From the NCBI RefSeq assembly GCF_000004195.4, contig NC_030685.2, positions 58,652,048 through 58,716,047 on the forward strand: a stretch of DNA of 64,000 nucleotides, read 5' to 3'. The translations under genes and the position numbers were made by a program. Within the stretch, counting starts at the first letter, position 1. Each line of letters starts with the position of its first letter. The DNA comes from Xenopus tropicalis. Lineage: Eukaryota; Chordata; Amphibia; Anura; Pipidae. This document shows positions 11,315 to 23,246 of the stretch, piece by piece. The notes beneath the pieces are model-generated. The model had not been told where the DNA came from. It searched no databases and saw nothing but the letters and a program-made list of their open reading frames with translations.

Positions 11315-12651
11315 TCCACTTGGTTATTCCCCAGTTGGATATTGATTATTTTGGCTTTTCCATTAGCTCCACTATAGTGATGGGCAAAATGTTTTGCCAG
11401 GCATGGATTCGCGGCGAATTACAGCGTTTTGCCATTGGCGGATTGTTTCATGAAACAGATGAAAAAATCCGCTGCGTAAAAATTCGCCGCACGTCCAAAA
11501 ATTGTCGCCGGCGTCAAAAAAGAATAGTCGCGGGTGTCAAAAGAATAGCCGTGCGATAAAATAATAGCTGCGGGTGACAAAAGAATAGCCGTGCCACAAA
11601 AAATTGGCGCATGACAAAATAATAGCCGCGGGCGACAAAAGAATAGCCGTGCAACAAAATAATAGCTGCGGGCTTCAATTTTTTTTGCTGCACAACATTG
11701 TCGCCGTTTCGCGAATTTTATGCCGTTTCGCGGATCTTTTAAAAGATTTGCAAATTTTTCGGCGAAGCCAAACGGAACAGATTCGCTCATCACTACTCCA
11801 CTACAGACAGACCATGTATTCGGAATTAATAGGCCATATATGGTTATGAAGTGAACACTCAGTAAAAAATAACGCTTACTTAAAAAAATAAAGAACATTT
11901 TTTTAAAATGTGATTTATTAAAAGCAAGTTAGATTATATGTACTTTAAACATCCCATGTACCCATAATATAATATATTACTAGTAGTTACTGAAAGAGCA
12001 AGCGAGGTAGCGTTGTGCAGCTGTATTATAACATTCAGCCAGGGTCATGACTAATGCAGCGTCGAGCCTATTGTGCCCCTTTACCCACCCCCTGTTACCA
12101 CAATAAAACAACGGACAACTTAATTGGGGAGAGAAGGCCGCAGTTGTTTATTGCAAATTATTTAATATAAATCAGCATATATATATATATATATATAAAC
12201 AACCATAACTTGTATTAAACCGTTTGTAAATTACTTATATCCTCCAAAGAGGTCTGACCCTGAGCCCAGTCCTGGAGCCTCTGTCCTGTCTACTATCCAA
12301 GTCCCATTCTAGAATTATCCATCTCCCTGAGGACCCCAGGCCTACCCAGTTACCCACTCACTTTTCCAACTGCACCTTTTTAATTTCCTCTGGGGCTCAA
12401 AGTCAACCCCACCCCCTGCACTGCAATTATTAAATCCAACCTATTAGGGAGGGAGGGATGCTGTTGTTCCTGCTCCTTCTACCCGCCGAAATCTGGTGAG
12501 CTCACATCAGGGAGGGTCTTGCTTTTATTCCCTGCCCTGAGCCTGTAACTGCTGGGATCTCCTGTGGGGATGGGGGGAAAGGGGGTTGTCCTCCTAACTT
12601 AGTCATGCCCTTCTTCCCTTTTATTTTATTCAGGTCATTGGGCTCCCAGCT
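11111..12651. other. Intergenic DNA: TA microsatellites and one MITE
   Basis: Simple (TA)n runs lie at about 11273-11312 and 12177-12196. Apart from the MITE at 11375-11797, no gene or other intact element was recognised. Confidence 0.5.
11375..11797. repeat. MITE with 'agtgatgggc/gctcatcact' ends and internal tandem units
   Basis: The left end 'tagtgatgggcaaaatg' and the right end 'cagattcgctcatcacta' are inverted. The interior repeats 'gaatagccgtgc' and 'aataatagc(t/c)gcggg(c/t)' blocks with 'gacaaaa' linkers, which give open frames on both strands without protein-like content. A second, one-ended copy lies at about 16040-16112. Confidence 0.65.
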
Positions 12652-12925
12652 CACAACAGTTATCATTATCCGGAAACCTGTTAACCACAAGGTTCTGAAT
12701 TCCAGAAAGGCCATCTCCTATAGAATCCATTTTAATTAAATAATCCAGATTTTTTTAAATGATTTCCTTTTTCATTAACTAAGATATATTTCATCCTTAT
12801 TGTAGGCAAAATAATCATATTGGGCTTATTTAATATTTCAGTTATTTTTTGTAGACTTAAGGAATGAAGATCCAAATTACAGAAAGATCCCATTCCTGAG
12901 CATTCAGGATAAAAGGTACCAAGTC
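12652..12925 (+). repeat. Family A interspersed repeat
   Basis: Contains 'gaattccagaaaggccatctcctatag', the AT-rich middle, and 'gacttaaggaatgaagatccaaattacagaaagatccc', closing with 'gcattcaggataaaaggtacc'. Confidence 0.6.
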
Positions 12926-15033
12926 TTTAATATTGCTTTCTGTTAAATACTACTTATTTTTAATGCAGTGTTCATTTCTAAGCAAATCCATAATACAGAA
13001 TATAAAGAGAAAAATCTAACATTGCAGCAGGAGAGAAAATAAATGGATTTGTGCTAAAGATGTTCCTAACACATACCCTCTGTATCATTTGCAATTTTAC
13101 ATTTCTGAATGACAAGTGGAACGTCATAAAGAACTTGTGGTTTCAGGGTTAACACAGAGGAACAATGAGAAAACCCTCTTTATTTACATTTTTTCATCTT
13201 AATTTAGAAGAGACTGAACGGTATGCATTTGTCTTAGTTTCAGAAGGAGGGGCAGCGCCAAGCTAAAGTTATATCATTTGTCATGTCACATGCAATAGGC
13301 TTGTGCAAGACAAACAAAATGCATGTGACCATGGGATAGTCATAGATTACAATAGAGATAAAAAAGTTGCGTATTGCAATATGTCAGTATAATTTAAATT
13401 TCATATTGGTAATTTTTTTGTGCAGATTAGAGAATAAAATAAACCAAGAGTCTGGTAAAATAATCCAAATTGTATTTTTCTCCAATATCCCCAACAGGTT
13501 TTTTTTCCAAACTGATACCTGCAGAAACAGGCAAACACATTCCCAGTATTAAACCCTTACCAACATTAAACATTTTAAAAAGAATTCTCTGCAACACTGT
13601 TCTATAATAGCACATCTCCATTGCCTTATGTGTTTTATGGGCCTATGAGCAAGCTCAGGGAGAACGAATTGTATAAGGCAATATTGATGTTATGTCAAGA
13701 CCTTTTGTTTTTAACATATTATTTTTGGGTCACCTAAAAGGTTTTTGTTGCGTGCCTAACTCCGTTTATGTGTTGACATATGTGGTTCTCCATTCCCCTT
13801 GCTAGGGATCTAGGTCTGGTGCACCTGGACTACATCTTACATTTTGTGAGTTAATTATTACCGTATATACTCGAGTATAAGTCGATCTGAATATAAGCCG
13901 AGGTACCTAATTTTACCTAAGAAAACTGGAAAAATTTATAGACTCGAGTATAATCCTAGGGTGGGAAATGCAGCAGCTACTGCTAAGTTTTTTTTTTAAC
14001 TGTCTATACTGTCTAATAACTTCTATTTGTGAGAGTGCATCAGGGTAGACTTACAGTTTGTGCAGGTTCACAGGGGCCTTATGCAGCCTTGGAGAAGCCA
14101 TCAAACGCATTTGTGCAGTGTGCACTCACATCTTATGAACCCATGTTGTGTGTGCTCCCAGCACATGAATCTAGCCATCCCTGAATGAAGCTAATTGCAG
14201 TTACAGTGCCACGTAGTTTCTAAATACCAGTATTTTGATTTATCTGGTTATTAAGCTGCATCATATATTAGGCTAAAGTACAGATTTTTATGAGGCTGTG
14301 CATATGGTCCTTTAGAGAGCCTCAACATTCCCCAACTATTGTGAATATAAAAATGAAAGAATCAGATGATAAAAACAGCAGAACACAATATTCATTATAA
14401 ATTGCCTAATAAAATGAGCCTTCATATGGAATCATGACACGAGCACAAAACAGATGAGACAGATGAAACATACAAACTATAAAGTGTGCGCCTACAGAAA
14501 TGCTACAGTAACATTAGTGCAATTCAGATGATTTCAGCTTATGCAATGATTAAAGGAACTAGCGTTGGCCAATATCAATCAGAGGCAAGCAAGGCACTAT
14601 TGACACTATATATACGGTAAGTGAAAGGGATCATAATGTATTGGCCATTGTTCTGCCATTTCGAAAATACTGTTGATCAATGCTACTTACTAGTCATCAA
14701 GTGACAGGGGCTGCATCTCCCTACTACTTTATACTCTTTGATGCTGTGGCATCTGACCAGAAATAGCTGGATACCTGTTAGTGGCTGAATCTCAATCTCC
14801 TTGGGGTATTTGATTTTAAGTTTTTGATTTTAAGCATGGATGTATATATTGTTTCAGCTGAACTTTTTCCTCTCAAAAGCAAATTAGGTACATTTGTAGT
14901 GTACAGTACCTGCAGGACAGAGAACCAGACCATCAAAGTGCGGGAGGCGGATTGAGGTGCGAGCGCGCGCGCGTTCAGAAGCGCACGAATGTACGCCCAC
15001 GGGGGGTTGCAATGAATGAATGACATCTTCAGT
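12926..15033. other. Intergenic DNA with a palindrome-family copy at 13860-13950
   Basis: At 13860-13950 lies 'accgtatatactcgagtata' with further 'actcgagtataa' and 'ataagccgagg' blocks, related to the hairpin at 15034-15121. Otherwise nothing was recognised. It is possible, but unproven, that 13860 and 15121 are the two ends of one 1.26 kb element. Confidence 0.45.
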
Positions 15034-15121
15034 ACCGTACATACTCGAGTATAAGCCGAGGGAGATTTTTCAGCACATTGTTGGTGCTGAAAAACTCGGC
15101 TTATACTCGAGTATATACGGT
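15034..15121. repeat. Foldback hairpin element, CCGTA-CTCGAGTATAAG family
   Basis: Outer arms 'ctcgagtataagccgag' and 'ctcggcttatactcgag' are perfectly complementary, extending to 'accgtacata/tatatacggt'. An inner stem 'tttttcagcac/gtgctgaaaaa' closes the loop. The fold is about 88 nt with hardly any unpaired bases. Confidence 0.8.
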
Positions 15122-16302
15122 ACATATTTTTTTCTACTAATATATACATACTGTGGGTTATGTATTATTGTATATTTCATGTGAGATTGTACTATAACAT
15201 TGGGACATACATATGAAAGGAATAACTCTCTGAAAAGGTCTATATAATATGGTTTGTAATGGTAATTTATCCTGCATGTTTTCCAGGCAAACATTTACTA
15301 ATTTCCCTCAGCACATTTGCAGACTTAAATGAAGGCTACTATGTGGTAAACTGGTGCACGCAAGAGAATTAGTATTTGGCAATTCATTTCCATGTAAATA
15401 CTGATGTAAATCTAGTGACACTAAAATAACAATGTCAGACTGGCAAGCAGCCGCCCATAATTTAGTTTAAGGCTAAGACTACTTTTGGCTGGCAGTGGCT
15501 TTGACTGGACTTTTTGGGATATGAATCTCTGGCTATTATTGCTAGTGACTGTGTATGAAATTACAGGGTTCCACCAATACAAGAGCTTCAAATGGGGAAA
15601 AATCACTATAACATGAGTTGCTACTTCTCCAAACCCATCACAGGAAATAATGTGCCTAAAGCAATGCAGAATATCGTTTTAGGTTTATTTTCTACAAGTA
15701 TTGTGAGCTATTAGCTATGACCTAAAGATAATTAAAGAAAAAAGCTAGATTTATGATCTGATTTTATTGATTTTCAGTATGATAAAAGTACAAACGATCT
15801 TAGTTGGGATGAAGTGCAAGGTACTGTTTTATTATTACAGAAAAAAATGGAAACATTTTTAAAAATGTGAGTTATTTGTTTAAAATGCAGTCTATGGGAG
15901 ATGGCCCTTCTGTAATACGGAACTTTCTGGATAATGGGTTTCCAGATAAGGGGTCCGATACCTGTAATGAGAAAAAATAGCCATAAAGTCCAAGGGCCAC
16001 AAAAGTCATGTGGTAAAAAAATGGCAGGGTATGGAACAAGTCTGTTTTGCAAATTTTTTGCTGTTTCGATAATTTTTCGCCAAAGCGAAATGAGACAGAT
16101 ATGCTCATCACCAACATTTTTTTTTTTTTTAGCTAATATAAGGAATGTAACTTCCCTATGCAAATATTCAGATAAGGAATCTTCTGTACACTAGCAACGT
16201 TCTTTATAACAAAAACAAAACTGATTCAGATTCCGGATTTAACTAGGCAGGCAAACCATTGCCAAAAATCTATAAAAGGTTCAATAAAAAAAAAGAAAAA
16301 CA
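15122..16302. other. Intergenic DNA with a family A repeat
   Basis: Apart from the inverted family A copy at 15770-15967 and a one-ended MITE scrap at about 16040-16112, nothing was recognised. Confidence 0.45.
15770..15967 (-). repeat. Family A interspersed repeat, inverted
   Basis: Reads in reverse orientation: 'tattgattttcagtatgat...caaggtactgttttattattacag', then 'tctatgggagatggcccttctgtaatacgg' and 'tccagataaggggtccgatacctg'. Confidence 0.65.
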
Positions 16303-17222
16303 TAGTTACATAGTTACATAGGGTTGAAAAAAAGACCAGAGTCCATCAAGTTCAACCCATCCAAGTAAACCCAGCACTCACAACCTATACTTACCAATCT
16401 ATACACATACATAAACTATATATACAACCATTAATACTAACTGTAGCTTTTAGTATCACAATAGCCTTGGATACTATGTTTGTTCAAAAACTCTTCCAGG
16501 CCCCTCTTAAAGGCATTAACAGAATCTGCCATTACAACATCTCTAGGAAGGGCATTCCCCAACCTCACTGCCCTCACCGTAAAAAACCACCTACGCTGCT
16601 TCAAATGGAATCTTCGTTCCTCTAATCTAAAGGGGTGGAAAAAACAACACCCTCTATCTGCCTATAATCACCTCTAATGTACTTGTACAGAGTAATCATG
16701 TCCCCTCGCAAGCGCCTCTTTTCCAGAGAAAACAACCCCAACCTCGACAGTCTAACCTCATAGCTTAAATCTTCCATCCCCTTTACCAGTTTAGTTGCAG
16801 TCTCTGCACTCTCTCCAGCTCATTAATATCCTTCTTAAGGACTGGAGCCCAAAACTGCACTGCATACTCAAGGTGAGGCCTTACCAGGGACCTATAAAGA
16901 GGCAAAATTATGTTTTCATCCCTTGAGTCAATGCCATTCAGTAGATAGTTTGCGTTTATATTATTTCTACCAAAAGGCATAACTTTGCACTTGTCCACAT
17001 TAAACCTCATTTTCCAGTTTGCTGCCCAGTTTTCCAATTTTGTCAAATCGCTCTGCAAAGCGGCAGCATCCTGCATGGAACTTATAGTTTTGCACAATTT
17101 AGTGTTGTCAGCAAAAATAGAAACAGTACTGTCTATGCCCACCTCCAGGTCATTAATAAACAAGTTAAAAAGCAAAGGACCAAGGACTTACCCCTGCGGT
17201 ACTCCACTAATAAAACATACTT
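16303..17222 (-). mobile_element. LINE remnant, L2/CR1-like reverse transcriptase 3' part
   Basis: Read on the minus strand it begins with an RT core ('SGVPQG' then 'VLGPLLFNLFINDLE'). It continues with a catalytic box FADNTKL in place of the usual FADDTKL, then 'LVRPHLEYAVQFWAP', and ends with the 'EKRRLRGDMITLYKYI' C-terminal block. Stops and frame changes interrupt it, so it is dead. The 3' end finishes with 'ggttgaacttgatggactct' and tandem ATGTAACT units (16303-16320). It is 5'-truncated, as is usual for LINE insertions. Confidence 0.8.
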
Positions 17223-17260
17223 TACTTTTATCTCACTAGAAAGTTAAATATAGTTACACA

Positions 17261-17722
17261 TAGGGCTACATTCATGAAATCACGAGTTCGAATCCCAATA
17301 AGAAAAATTTGGATTGGATACGATAATTTCTGCGGATCGCAAATATCACGTTTCGTACCGAACGATTGTAAACAGCCAGAAAACCTTTCCGACTTTGTTC
17401 CTTCTGTGCACGATTTTGGAAGCCTCCCATAGGAATCAATGGCACTCTGCAGCTCCAACCCGGCCCAAGGAAAGTCTCCCATAGGAATCAATGGCACTCT
17501 GCAGCTCCAACCTGGCCCAAGGAAAGTCACAATAACGAAGCTTGAATGAATCCGAAACTTCCGTACTCGGCCCGACAATACGATTTTGTCCCACAAATTT
17601 TGTCGCAAGGGACAAAATTTTCATGCAAGCTACGAAATTGTCACGCAAGCTATGAAATTGTCGCAGATAATACGCACGCAGCATTCGAACGAACGCTCGG
17701 ACATTAATAAATGTCCCCCCTA
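17261..17722. repeat. MITE with two 52-bp internal units
   Basis: The ends 'tagggctacattcatgaaat' and 'attaataaatgtcccccc' are diverged inverted repeats. Inside are two reverse-oriented copies of the 52-bp unit ('ggaatcaatggcactctgca', then 'gctccaacc...ggcccaaggaaagtct') that appears nine times in the sister element at 22383-23246. Confidence 0.7.
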
Positions 17723-19278
17723 ATGTAATAATAGATATCAAGGTAATTACAGGTATGGGACGTGTTATCCAGAATGCTCAGGAGTGGTTTAGCTACAAAG
17801 GAGGATTCCAAAGGTACAAGCATTGCAACACACAAGTGTCAAAGGGATTTACTGATTCTGCAGGGGACACTTGACAGATTAGTGTAGAGCAAACACTATG
17901 AATACCGGAAAGCAGGACACGTGAGAGCAGAAACAAAAGAATTTTGGGTGTGTTACAATGTGATGAAGATAATAAGACTGTAGAAAAAATATAGCTATTC
18001 TATAGAAAGGGAAGGGATAAATGGATTAAAATAAGAAAAATAAAAAATAACAATATATTTATATATATATATATATATATATTGTTATTTTTTATTTTTC
18101 TTATTTTAAATAATATATATATATAAATGACATAGTATATACAATACAAATAACCATTCTTGCAAGAGCAATACTAGGAATCGCCCTTTATTATTTTCTA
18201 AACGAACTGTTTCAAAATATTCTATTTTTTCTTTTTTTAAAAAAACGAGTTAAAGGGTAAGACTGGTTCCTTATCCAGCTCCCATTGCCCAAGGCATTTA
18301 AGGGCAGTGGCATACATACAGGGTTTTCTCCACTGTAATAGATATTGAATCAAAGAAAAGAACGATCTGCACGTGCTCCTGCCGTCTGTGTACTCTTACT
18401 GGGACAGCATTGGCCTGTCCTTATGCACACAGGATGCAGGATTGTGACATGGAGATGTTAAAATATGCATTTTTGCTCTGAAATCTTCCCTGTATGCATG
18501 CTGATGGTCCGTATGCCATGACTGTCAGTGCAGACAGAAGAGGGAGTGAACAGGAGCAAAAGCAGGTAGTGACCTATTTAAGAATCTCGCCAAATTACGC
18601 ATGCTCAGGGGAGGATGTAGGGTGGGGGGCCCTGCGGGGGGGGGCCCTGTGGGGGGTGGGATTTAGGGACGCGCCAGCGGGGCCCGTCACCCCCCAGTCC
18701 GACCCTGTATTTAGATAAAGCGGGTTTTACATATGAGCTTGTTTATGCATTATATTTTTATAGAGACCTACATTGTTTGGGGGTATAATCCTTTAAGCTA
18801 TGTGTTCCACGGTACTAACCATGGTTAAAGGGCTTTTGTAGCAGAGATAGGCAGAAGTTTCACAAGCCAAAATCTTAGAGCAGACAGAAAAGGTTCAATA
18901 GTCAAGATCAAGTTCAGGATCAAACCCAGAAAGCAGAAGAACAAGACGAACAAGAAACAGGTCAGGAATAGGCTGAAATGAGTGACAGCTTGTCTAACAC
19001 GTAAATATGTGAGATGGGAGGGGCAGGATTTCTCCACTTGATTTGGGATTTCCCCAGGGTAGCACTATATGGGATGGAAGTCGCTTGAATGTTTATTCCT
19101 CCCTGGATTTATATCTCCGAAGACCTGTTTATTGGGTATAATAGATGAGACACTTCCCTTACAAAAATCATGAAATTGATGAGCCCCAATTCTCCTACAC
19201 TCCATCAGTGGGTTGAACTAATAAATGGTACACTACCCCTGATTAAACTGACATACAATGCTCAGGCATACCCTGGAA
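17723..19278. other. Intergenic DNA with repeat scraps
   Basis: Holds one end of a family A repeat (17752-17790), the AT palindrome at 18026-18109 and a G-rich hAT-like scrap at 18600-18715. No gene is supported. Confidence 0.45.
18026..18109. repeat. AT-rich perfect palindrome, about 84 bp
   Basis: 'ttaaaataagaaaaataaaa' and onward on the left is mirrored exactly by '...ttttatttttcttattttaa' on the right, with a (TA)n centre. This is prone to cruciform extrusion and to length change. Confidence 0.85.
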
Positions 19279-19797
19279 ATTTAAAGCGGACCTGTCACCC
19301 TAAGAATAAGTCCAAATTATTTTCTATATTGTTAGTTGAGCAAAATAAACTATACTTACTCTATATAAATAATATAAATCTTGTTTCCTTCCATCTTGGA
19401 ATTACTCAATCAAAGCAAGCAGGCAGCTGCCATTTTGTGGACACTGTTATGAAGGCAAACTTTATATCATGTCAAAATCTTGTTTATGTGCCAGAATGGG
19501 GGGCCAGATGCCCAGGCCCATGCACTGGCTACACAGCAAGATGAGGAGGAGGGAGGGAAAAGTGAGATGTGCAGTGACATCTAGGAAGTGCTGAATGGAA
19601 AGCTAAAGTTATTGTCTAGCCTAAGGCATAGAGGTGGGGCAGGCAATATATGATTGACAGCTGTGATTTTTAATTGCCTTTATAATGGGTTTGGATGTGT
19701 TAATATAAAAATGAATTTGGGTTTCATGTTTAATTTGAACAGGACTTTTATTATACAGCTTTTTATGTCTGGATGACAGGTCCCCTTTAAGAAAATA
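19279..19797. repeat. TTAA-type MITE, 'AAAGGGGACCTGTCATCC' family
   Basis: The left end 'tttaaagcggacctgtcaccc' and the right end 'ggatgacaggtcccctttaa' are inverted. A second member lies at 49336-49705. TTAA at both borders fits piggyBac/Kolobok-type integration. Confidence 0.7.
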
Positions 19798-20411
19798 TGG
19801 GAACCAACCCTCATATACCCCTACCAGATGACTAAACTTTATGTATAATCCAGGGTACACCCCAATAAGTTAATGCTACAATATTTTCCTTTAGAAATGT
19901 CACTGTGGATGTTGTGTAAACAAATGTACCCAACCTTGATGTAAGTGCTAAACATTTCTGTCAATGGTCTCTTTTGTTAACTTTTCTTTTTGTTCTGCAA
20001 AATAAAAATAAAACCATTTAAAAAATAAAAGTGTGACAACAGGTTCAGCTGATGATCACAACTAAGTGGCAGCAAATACACAATGCATATACAAGCGTGC
20101 AAAAACCTAAGTGGTGCCAAGGAATGCATGCACTCATAGAGAAGAGATGTGCATGTCTCCAATAAATCAAAACATTTCCAACATGCATGTCATCAAATCC
20201 AAACATTGCCCTGAGGGGGGATTTAATGCAACCCAGCAAGATCTGTCATATTATTTACTCTGGATGCAATTAACGGACACTTTATTATCACTGTGCTAGA
20301 ATCAGCACAAGGCAAAGGATGCACCTAAATCTCTTTTGATTGCCATACACAGAAAGATCCATTCATTTGGCAAGTCGCAGAATGAGCTGATCTTTTCCGT
20401 ATGAGCCCACC
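19798..20411. other. Intergenic DNA, nothing recognised
   Basis: No gene, RNA or intact repeat was recognised. Confidence 0.4.
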
Positions 20412-21044
20412 TTAAAGGAGAAGGAAAGGCTAATAAAGAGTTAATCTCAAGCTGCAGGCATACCTTCAGTTGTCTCAATAGTGCCCTTAAGTCTCCCCAT
20501 ATTTCACCTGCTCAGAAGATCAGAAGCCAAACAGGAAAAAAAAATGCTGAGCTGGGTAGAGAAGATTCCCATAATGCAACGCTCCTGCACAGACACTACG
20601 ACCAGATCCTTAGCTTGCACACATCAGGAGCGTCTTGTTGCTATGGCGACGCAGAAGAGGACGCAGCCGGCAGGAGAGAGGAGCAAAAAACGAGAAACGG
20701 TGAGTGGGGGGGGGGGGACTGGTGTTGTGTTTATCAGCAATAAACCCTGGCTATATAAGTGTATAGAAGTGCTATATTCAGACAGACAGCAGGTGCGGGA
20801 TGTGGGGAGCGGGGGGGGGTTGTGAGCCGGCAGATGCGGGGACCGGAGCGGGGGGGGGGTTGTGAGCCGGCAGATGCGGGGACCGGAGCGGGGGGGGGGG
20901 TTGTGAGCCTACAGGCGGCAGGTGCGGGGATTGGAAATCTGTAAATCTTTCATTAGGCAAGCCAGAAATATAGCATTTTTACACAGCAATAGTAGTACTA
21001 TTTAATAGTGTGCTTAATAGATTTTGACTTTCCTTGTCCTTTAC
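20412..21044. repeat. TTAA-type MITE, 'AAAGGAGAAGGAAAG' family, with minisatellite
   Basis: The left end 'cttaaaggagaaggaaagg' pairs with the right end 'actttccttgtcctttac'. Related full copies lie in ATIC intron 5 (38609-39115) and an FN1 intron (58673-58937). About three G-rich tandem units ('ttgtgagccggcagatgcgg' plus a run of G, roughly 41 bp) occupy about 20806-20908. Confidence 0.65.
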
Positions 21045-21105
21045 AGGAGAAGGAAAGGCTAAATCACTTGGGGGTGCCAAAATGTTAGGCACCTCCAAGT
21101 GACAA
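21045..21105 (+). repeat. Fragment of the 'gtgccaaaatgttaggcac' TTAA MITE
   Basis: 'aggagaaggaaaggctaaat' followed by 'cacttgggggtgccaaaatg' matches the left end of the intact insertion at 28646. Only one end is present. Confidence 0.6.
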
Positions 21106-21404
21106 TAATGTGTGTGACCTTATCAGGGAAAGTGCTGGGGTGACCTTGGAAGTACAAAGGTCATTATTTATATTATCACCTGTTTTGAAATTGCTATGGT
21201 CTTTTGGGTGGACACAAACTGCCTTATTTACAAAAATGGCAAAAGGTACAAAAAAATGGGCACAAAGCACCCTCTTTTCAATTTGCATGTTGCCCCTATG
21301 CAGCTTATTTTATCTCAGTCAGTATCCAGGTTTGCCGGAGTTCAGTAGTGCTGTATACCAAAGAGTGGGACAGTGCCTGCCTTTGTTAAAACTGTACAGA
21401 TCAT

Positions 21405-21632
21405 TTAAACATTAAATAAACCCAATAGTATTGTTTTGCTTCCAATAAGGGGTAATAATCTTAACTGGGATCAAGTACAAGGTTCTGTTTTATTATTACA
21501 GAGAAAAAGGAAATATTTTTTCAAATTTTGATTTATTTGATTAATGTGAGGTCTATGTGAGATGACCTTCCCGTAATTTGGAGCTTTCTAGATAACGAGT
21601 TTCTGGATAACAGTTCTGACACCTGTACAAGC
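21405..21632 (-). repeat. Family A interspersed repeat, inverted
   Basis: 'taaacccaatagtattgttttgc' and 'gggatcaagtacaaggttctgttttattattacag' lead into 'tctatgtgagatgaccttcccgtaatttgg', ending near 'gttctgacacctgta'. Confidence 0.65.
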
Positions 21633-21649
21633 AGCTTCTGGAGAGTAAT

Positions 21650-21890
21650 GGCCTGTGTGTGCCATACTTTGCCTGCATTATGCTGCCTGTGTGTGCCATA
21701 ATCTGCCTGCCCTATGCTCCCTGCGTGTGCCATACTCTGCCTGCCCAATGCTGCCTGTGTGTGCCATACTCTGCCTACCCTATGCTGCCTGTGTGTGCCA
21801 TACTCTGCCTGCCTTATGCTGCCTGTGAGTGCCATACTCTGCCTGCCCATTCCCCACGTGTGCCATACTATTCCTGTCTATGCTGCCTGT
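21650..21890 (+). repeat. 34-bp minisatellite, about seven copies
   Basis: Units of the type 'gtgtgtgccatactctgcct' plus 'gccctatgctgcct' repeat every 34 bp, with occasional length change near the right end. Because the unit lacks stops, frames stay open on both strands. They carry no protein signal. Confidence 0.85.
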
Positions 21891-22382
21891 GGAAGGTGAA
21901 CCTAGCGGGAGTCTGTTCTGCATTTGTAAGTATTTGTTAGCAGGTCCCTAACGGGTTTAAATTTGTGCTAGGGGTGGCTATGCTATCCACCTCTTATGAG
22001 GGATGATATGGTCTTAAAAGCTCTTCTGAAAATGTGGGTGTGGTTTTAAAAAAAGGAGTGGTCAAACTGGCTTCTATTATTGTCCCTCCAGCACATATGA
22101 AACAAAAATTTTGGCCCTCTCTACCACAGAAGTTGGACAGCACTGAGTTAGATAAACAAGACTTGAAGCAATGAGCACTTATTGAGAATAACAATTCACT
22201 ATTCTATATCATTCAGTCTGACTAATCAGGCTAATTGTACCAAAATTGTAACATATGTGCAAGGGGATAAGGAGAGCAAGAAAATCCACCAGAGCAGCAA
22301 TCTGAAACCCATAATACGGTAATCTAGAGTCTTGTTCTGTAGGTTTGAATTCATTTTTAGGACCACCAAACTTATGGACACA
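21891..22382. other. Intergenic DNA, nothing recognised
   Basis: No gene or intact repeat was recognised. Confidence 0.4.
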
Positions 22383-23246
22383 TAGGGGGAGATTAACTAA
22401 TCCACGAACGCTCCGAGCGTTCGTTCAGCGTATTTTCGGCGACTTTTTCGTACCTGCACAACTTTTTCGTATTTTTCGCAACTTTTTCGTACTTTACGTC
22501 AAAATTTGTGTGACAATACGAAAGTTTCGGATTCATTCAAGCTTTGGCATCGTGACTTTCCTTGGGCCAGGTTGGCGCTGCAGAGTGCCATTGATTCCTA
22601 TGGGAGACTTTCCTTGGGCCAGGTTGGAGCTGCAGAATGCCATTGAGCCCTATGGGAGGCTTTCCTTGGGCCGGGTTGGAGCTGCAGAGTGCCATTGAGT
22701 CCTATGGGAGACTTTCCTTGGGCCGGGTTGGAGCTGCAGAGTGCCATTGAGCCCTATGGGAGACTTTCCTTGGGCCGGGTTGGAGCTGCAGAGTGCCATT
22801 GAGCCCTATGGGAGACTTTCCTTGGGCCGGGTTGGAGCTGCAGAGTGCCATTGAGCCCTATGGGAGGCTTTCCTTGGGCCGGGTTGGAGCTGCAGAGTGC
22901 CATTGAGCCCTATGGGAGACTTTCCTTGGGCCGGGTTGGAGCTGCAGAGTGCCATTGAGCCCTATGGGAGACTTTCCTTGGGCCAGGTTGGAGCTGCAGA
23001 GTGCCATTGATTCCTATGGGAGGCTTCCAAAATCATGCACAGTAGGATCAAAGTCAGAAAGGTTTTCCTGTATTTTACGATCGTTTGGATACGAAAATTT
23101 CAGACCGCCAATACGATATTATCGTGACTAATACGATTTTTTTTGTAAGCATATTCGTGATATTTGCAATCATCAGAAATTATCGTATCGAATCCGAATT
23201 CATCCCATTCGTGATTCGAACTCACATTTTCATGAATGTGCCTCTA
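22383..23246. repeat. MITE with nine 52-bp minisatellite units
   Basis: The ends 'tagggggagattaactaatc' and 'ttcatgaatgtgcctcta' bound the element. The array 22557-23024 holds nine units of exactly 52 bp starting at 22557, 22609, 22661 and so on ('tttccttgggccgggttgga', 'gctgcagagtgccattgagc', 'cctatgggagac'). The outer units keep the ancestral 'attgattcc' while the inner ones carry 'attgagccc', the pattern expected if the middle expanded. The sister at 17261-17722 has only two units. Confidence 0.85.

Noticed and set aside
16985..17239. Plus-strand frame of 84 codons
   Set aside because: Antisense to the LINE reverse transcriptase remnant.
22557..23024. Regular direct repeats that might suggest a CRISPR-like array
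   Set aside because: Units are contiguous with no unique spacers, the element has MITE ends, and the DNA is vertebrate.
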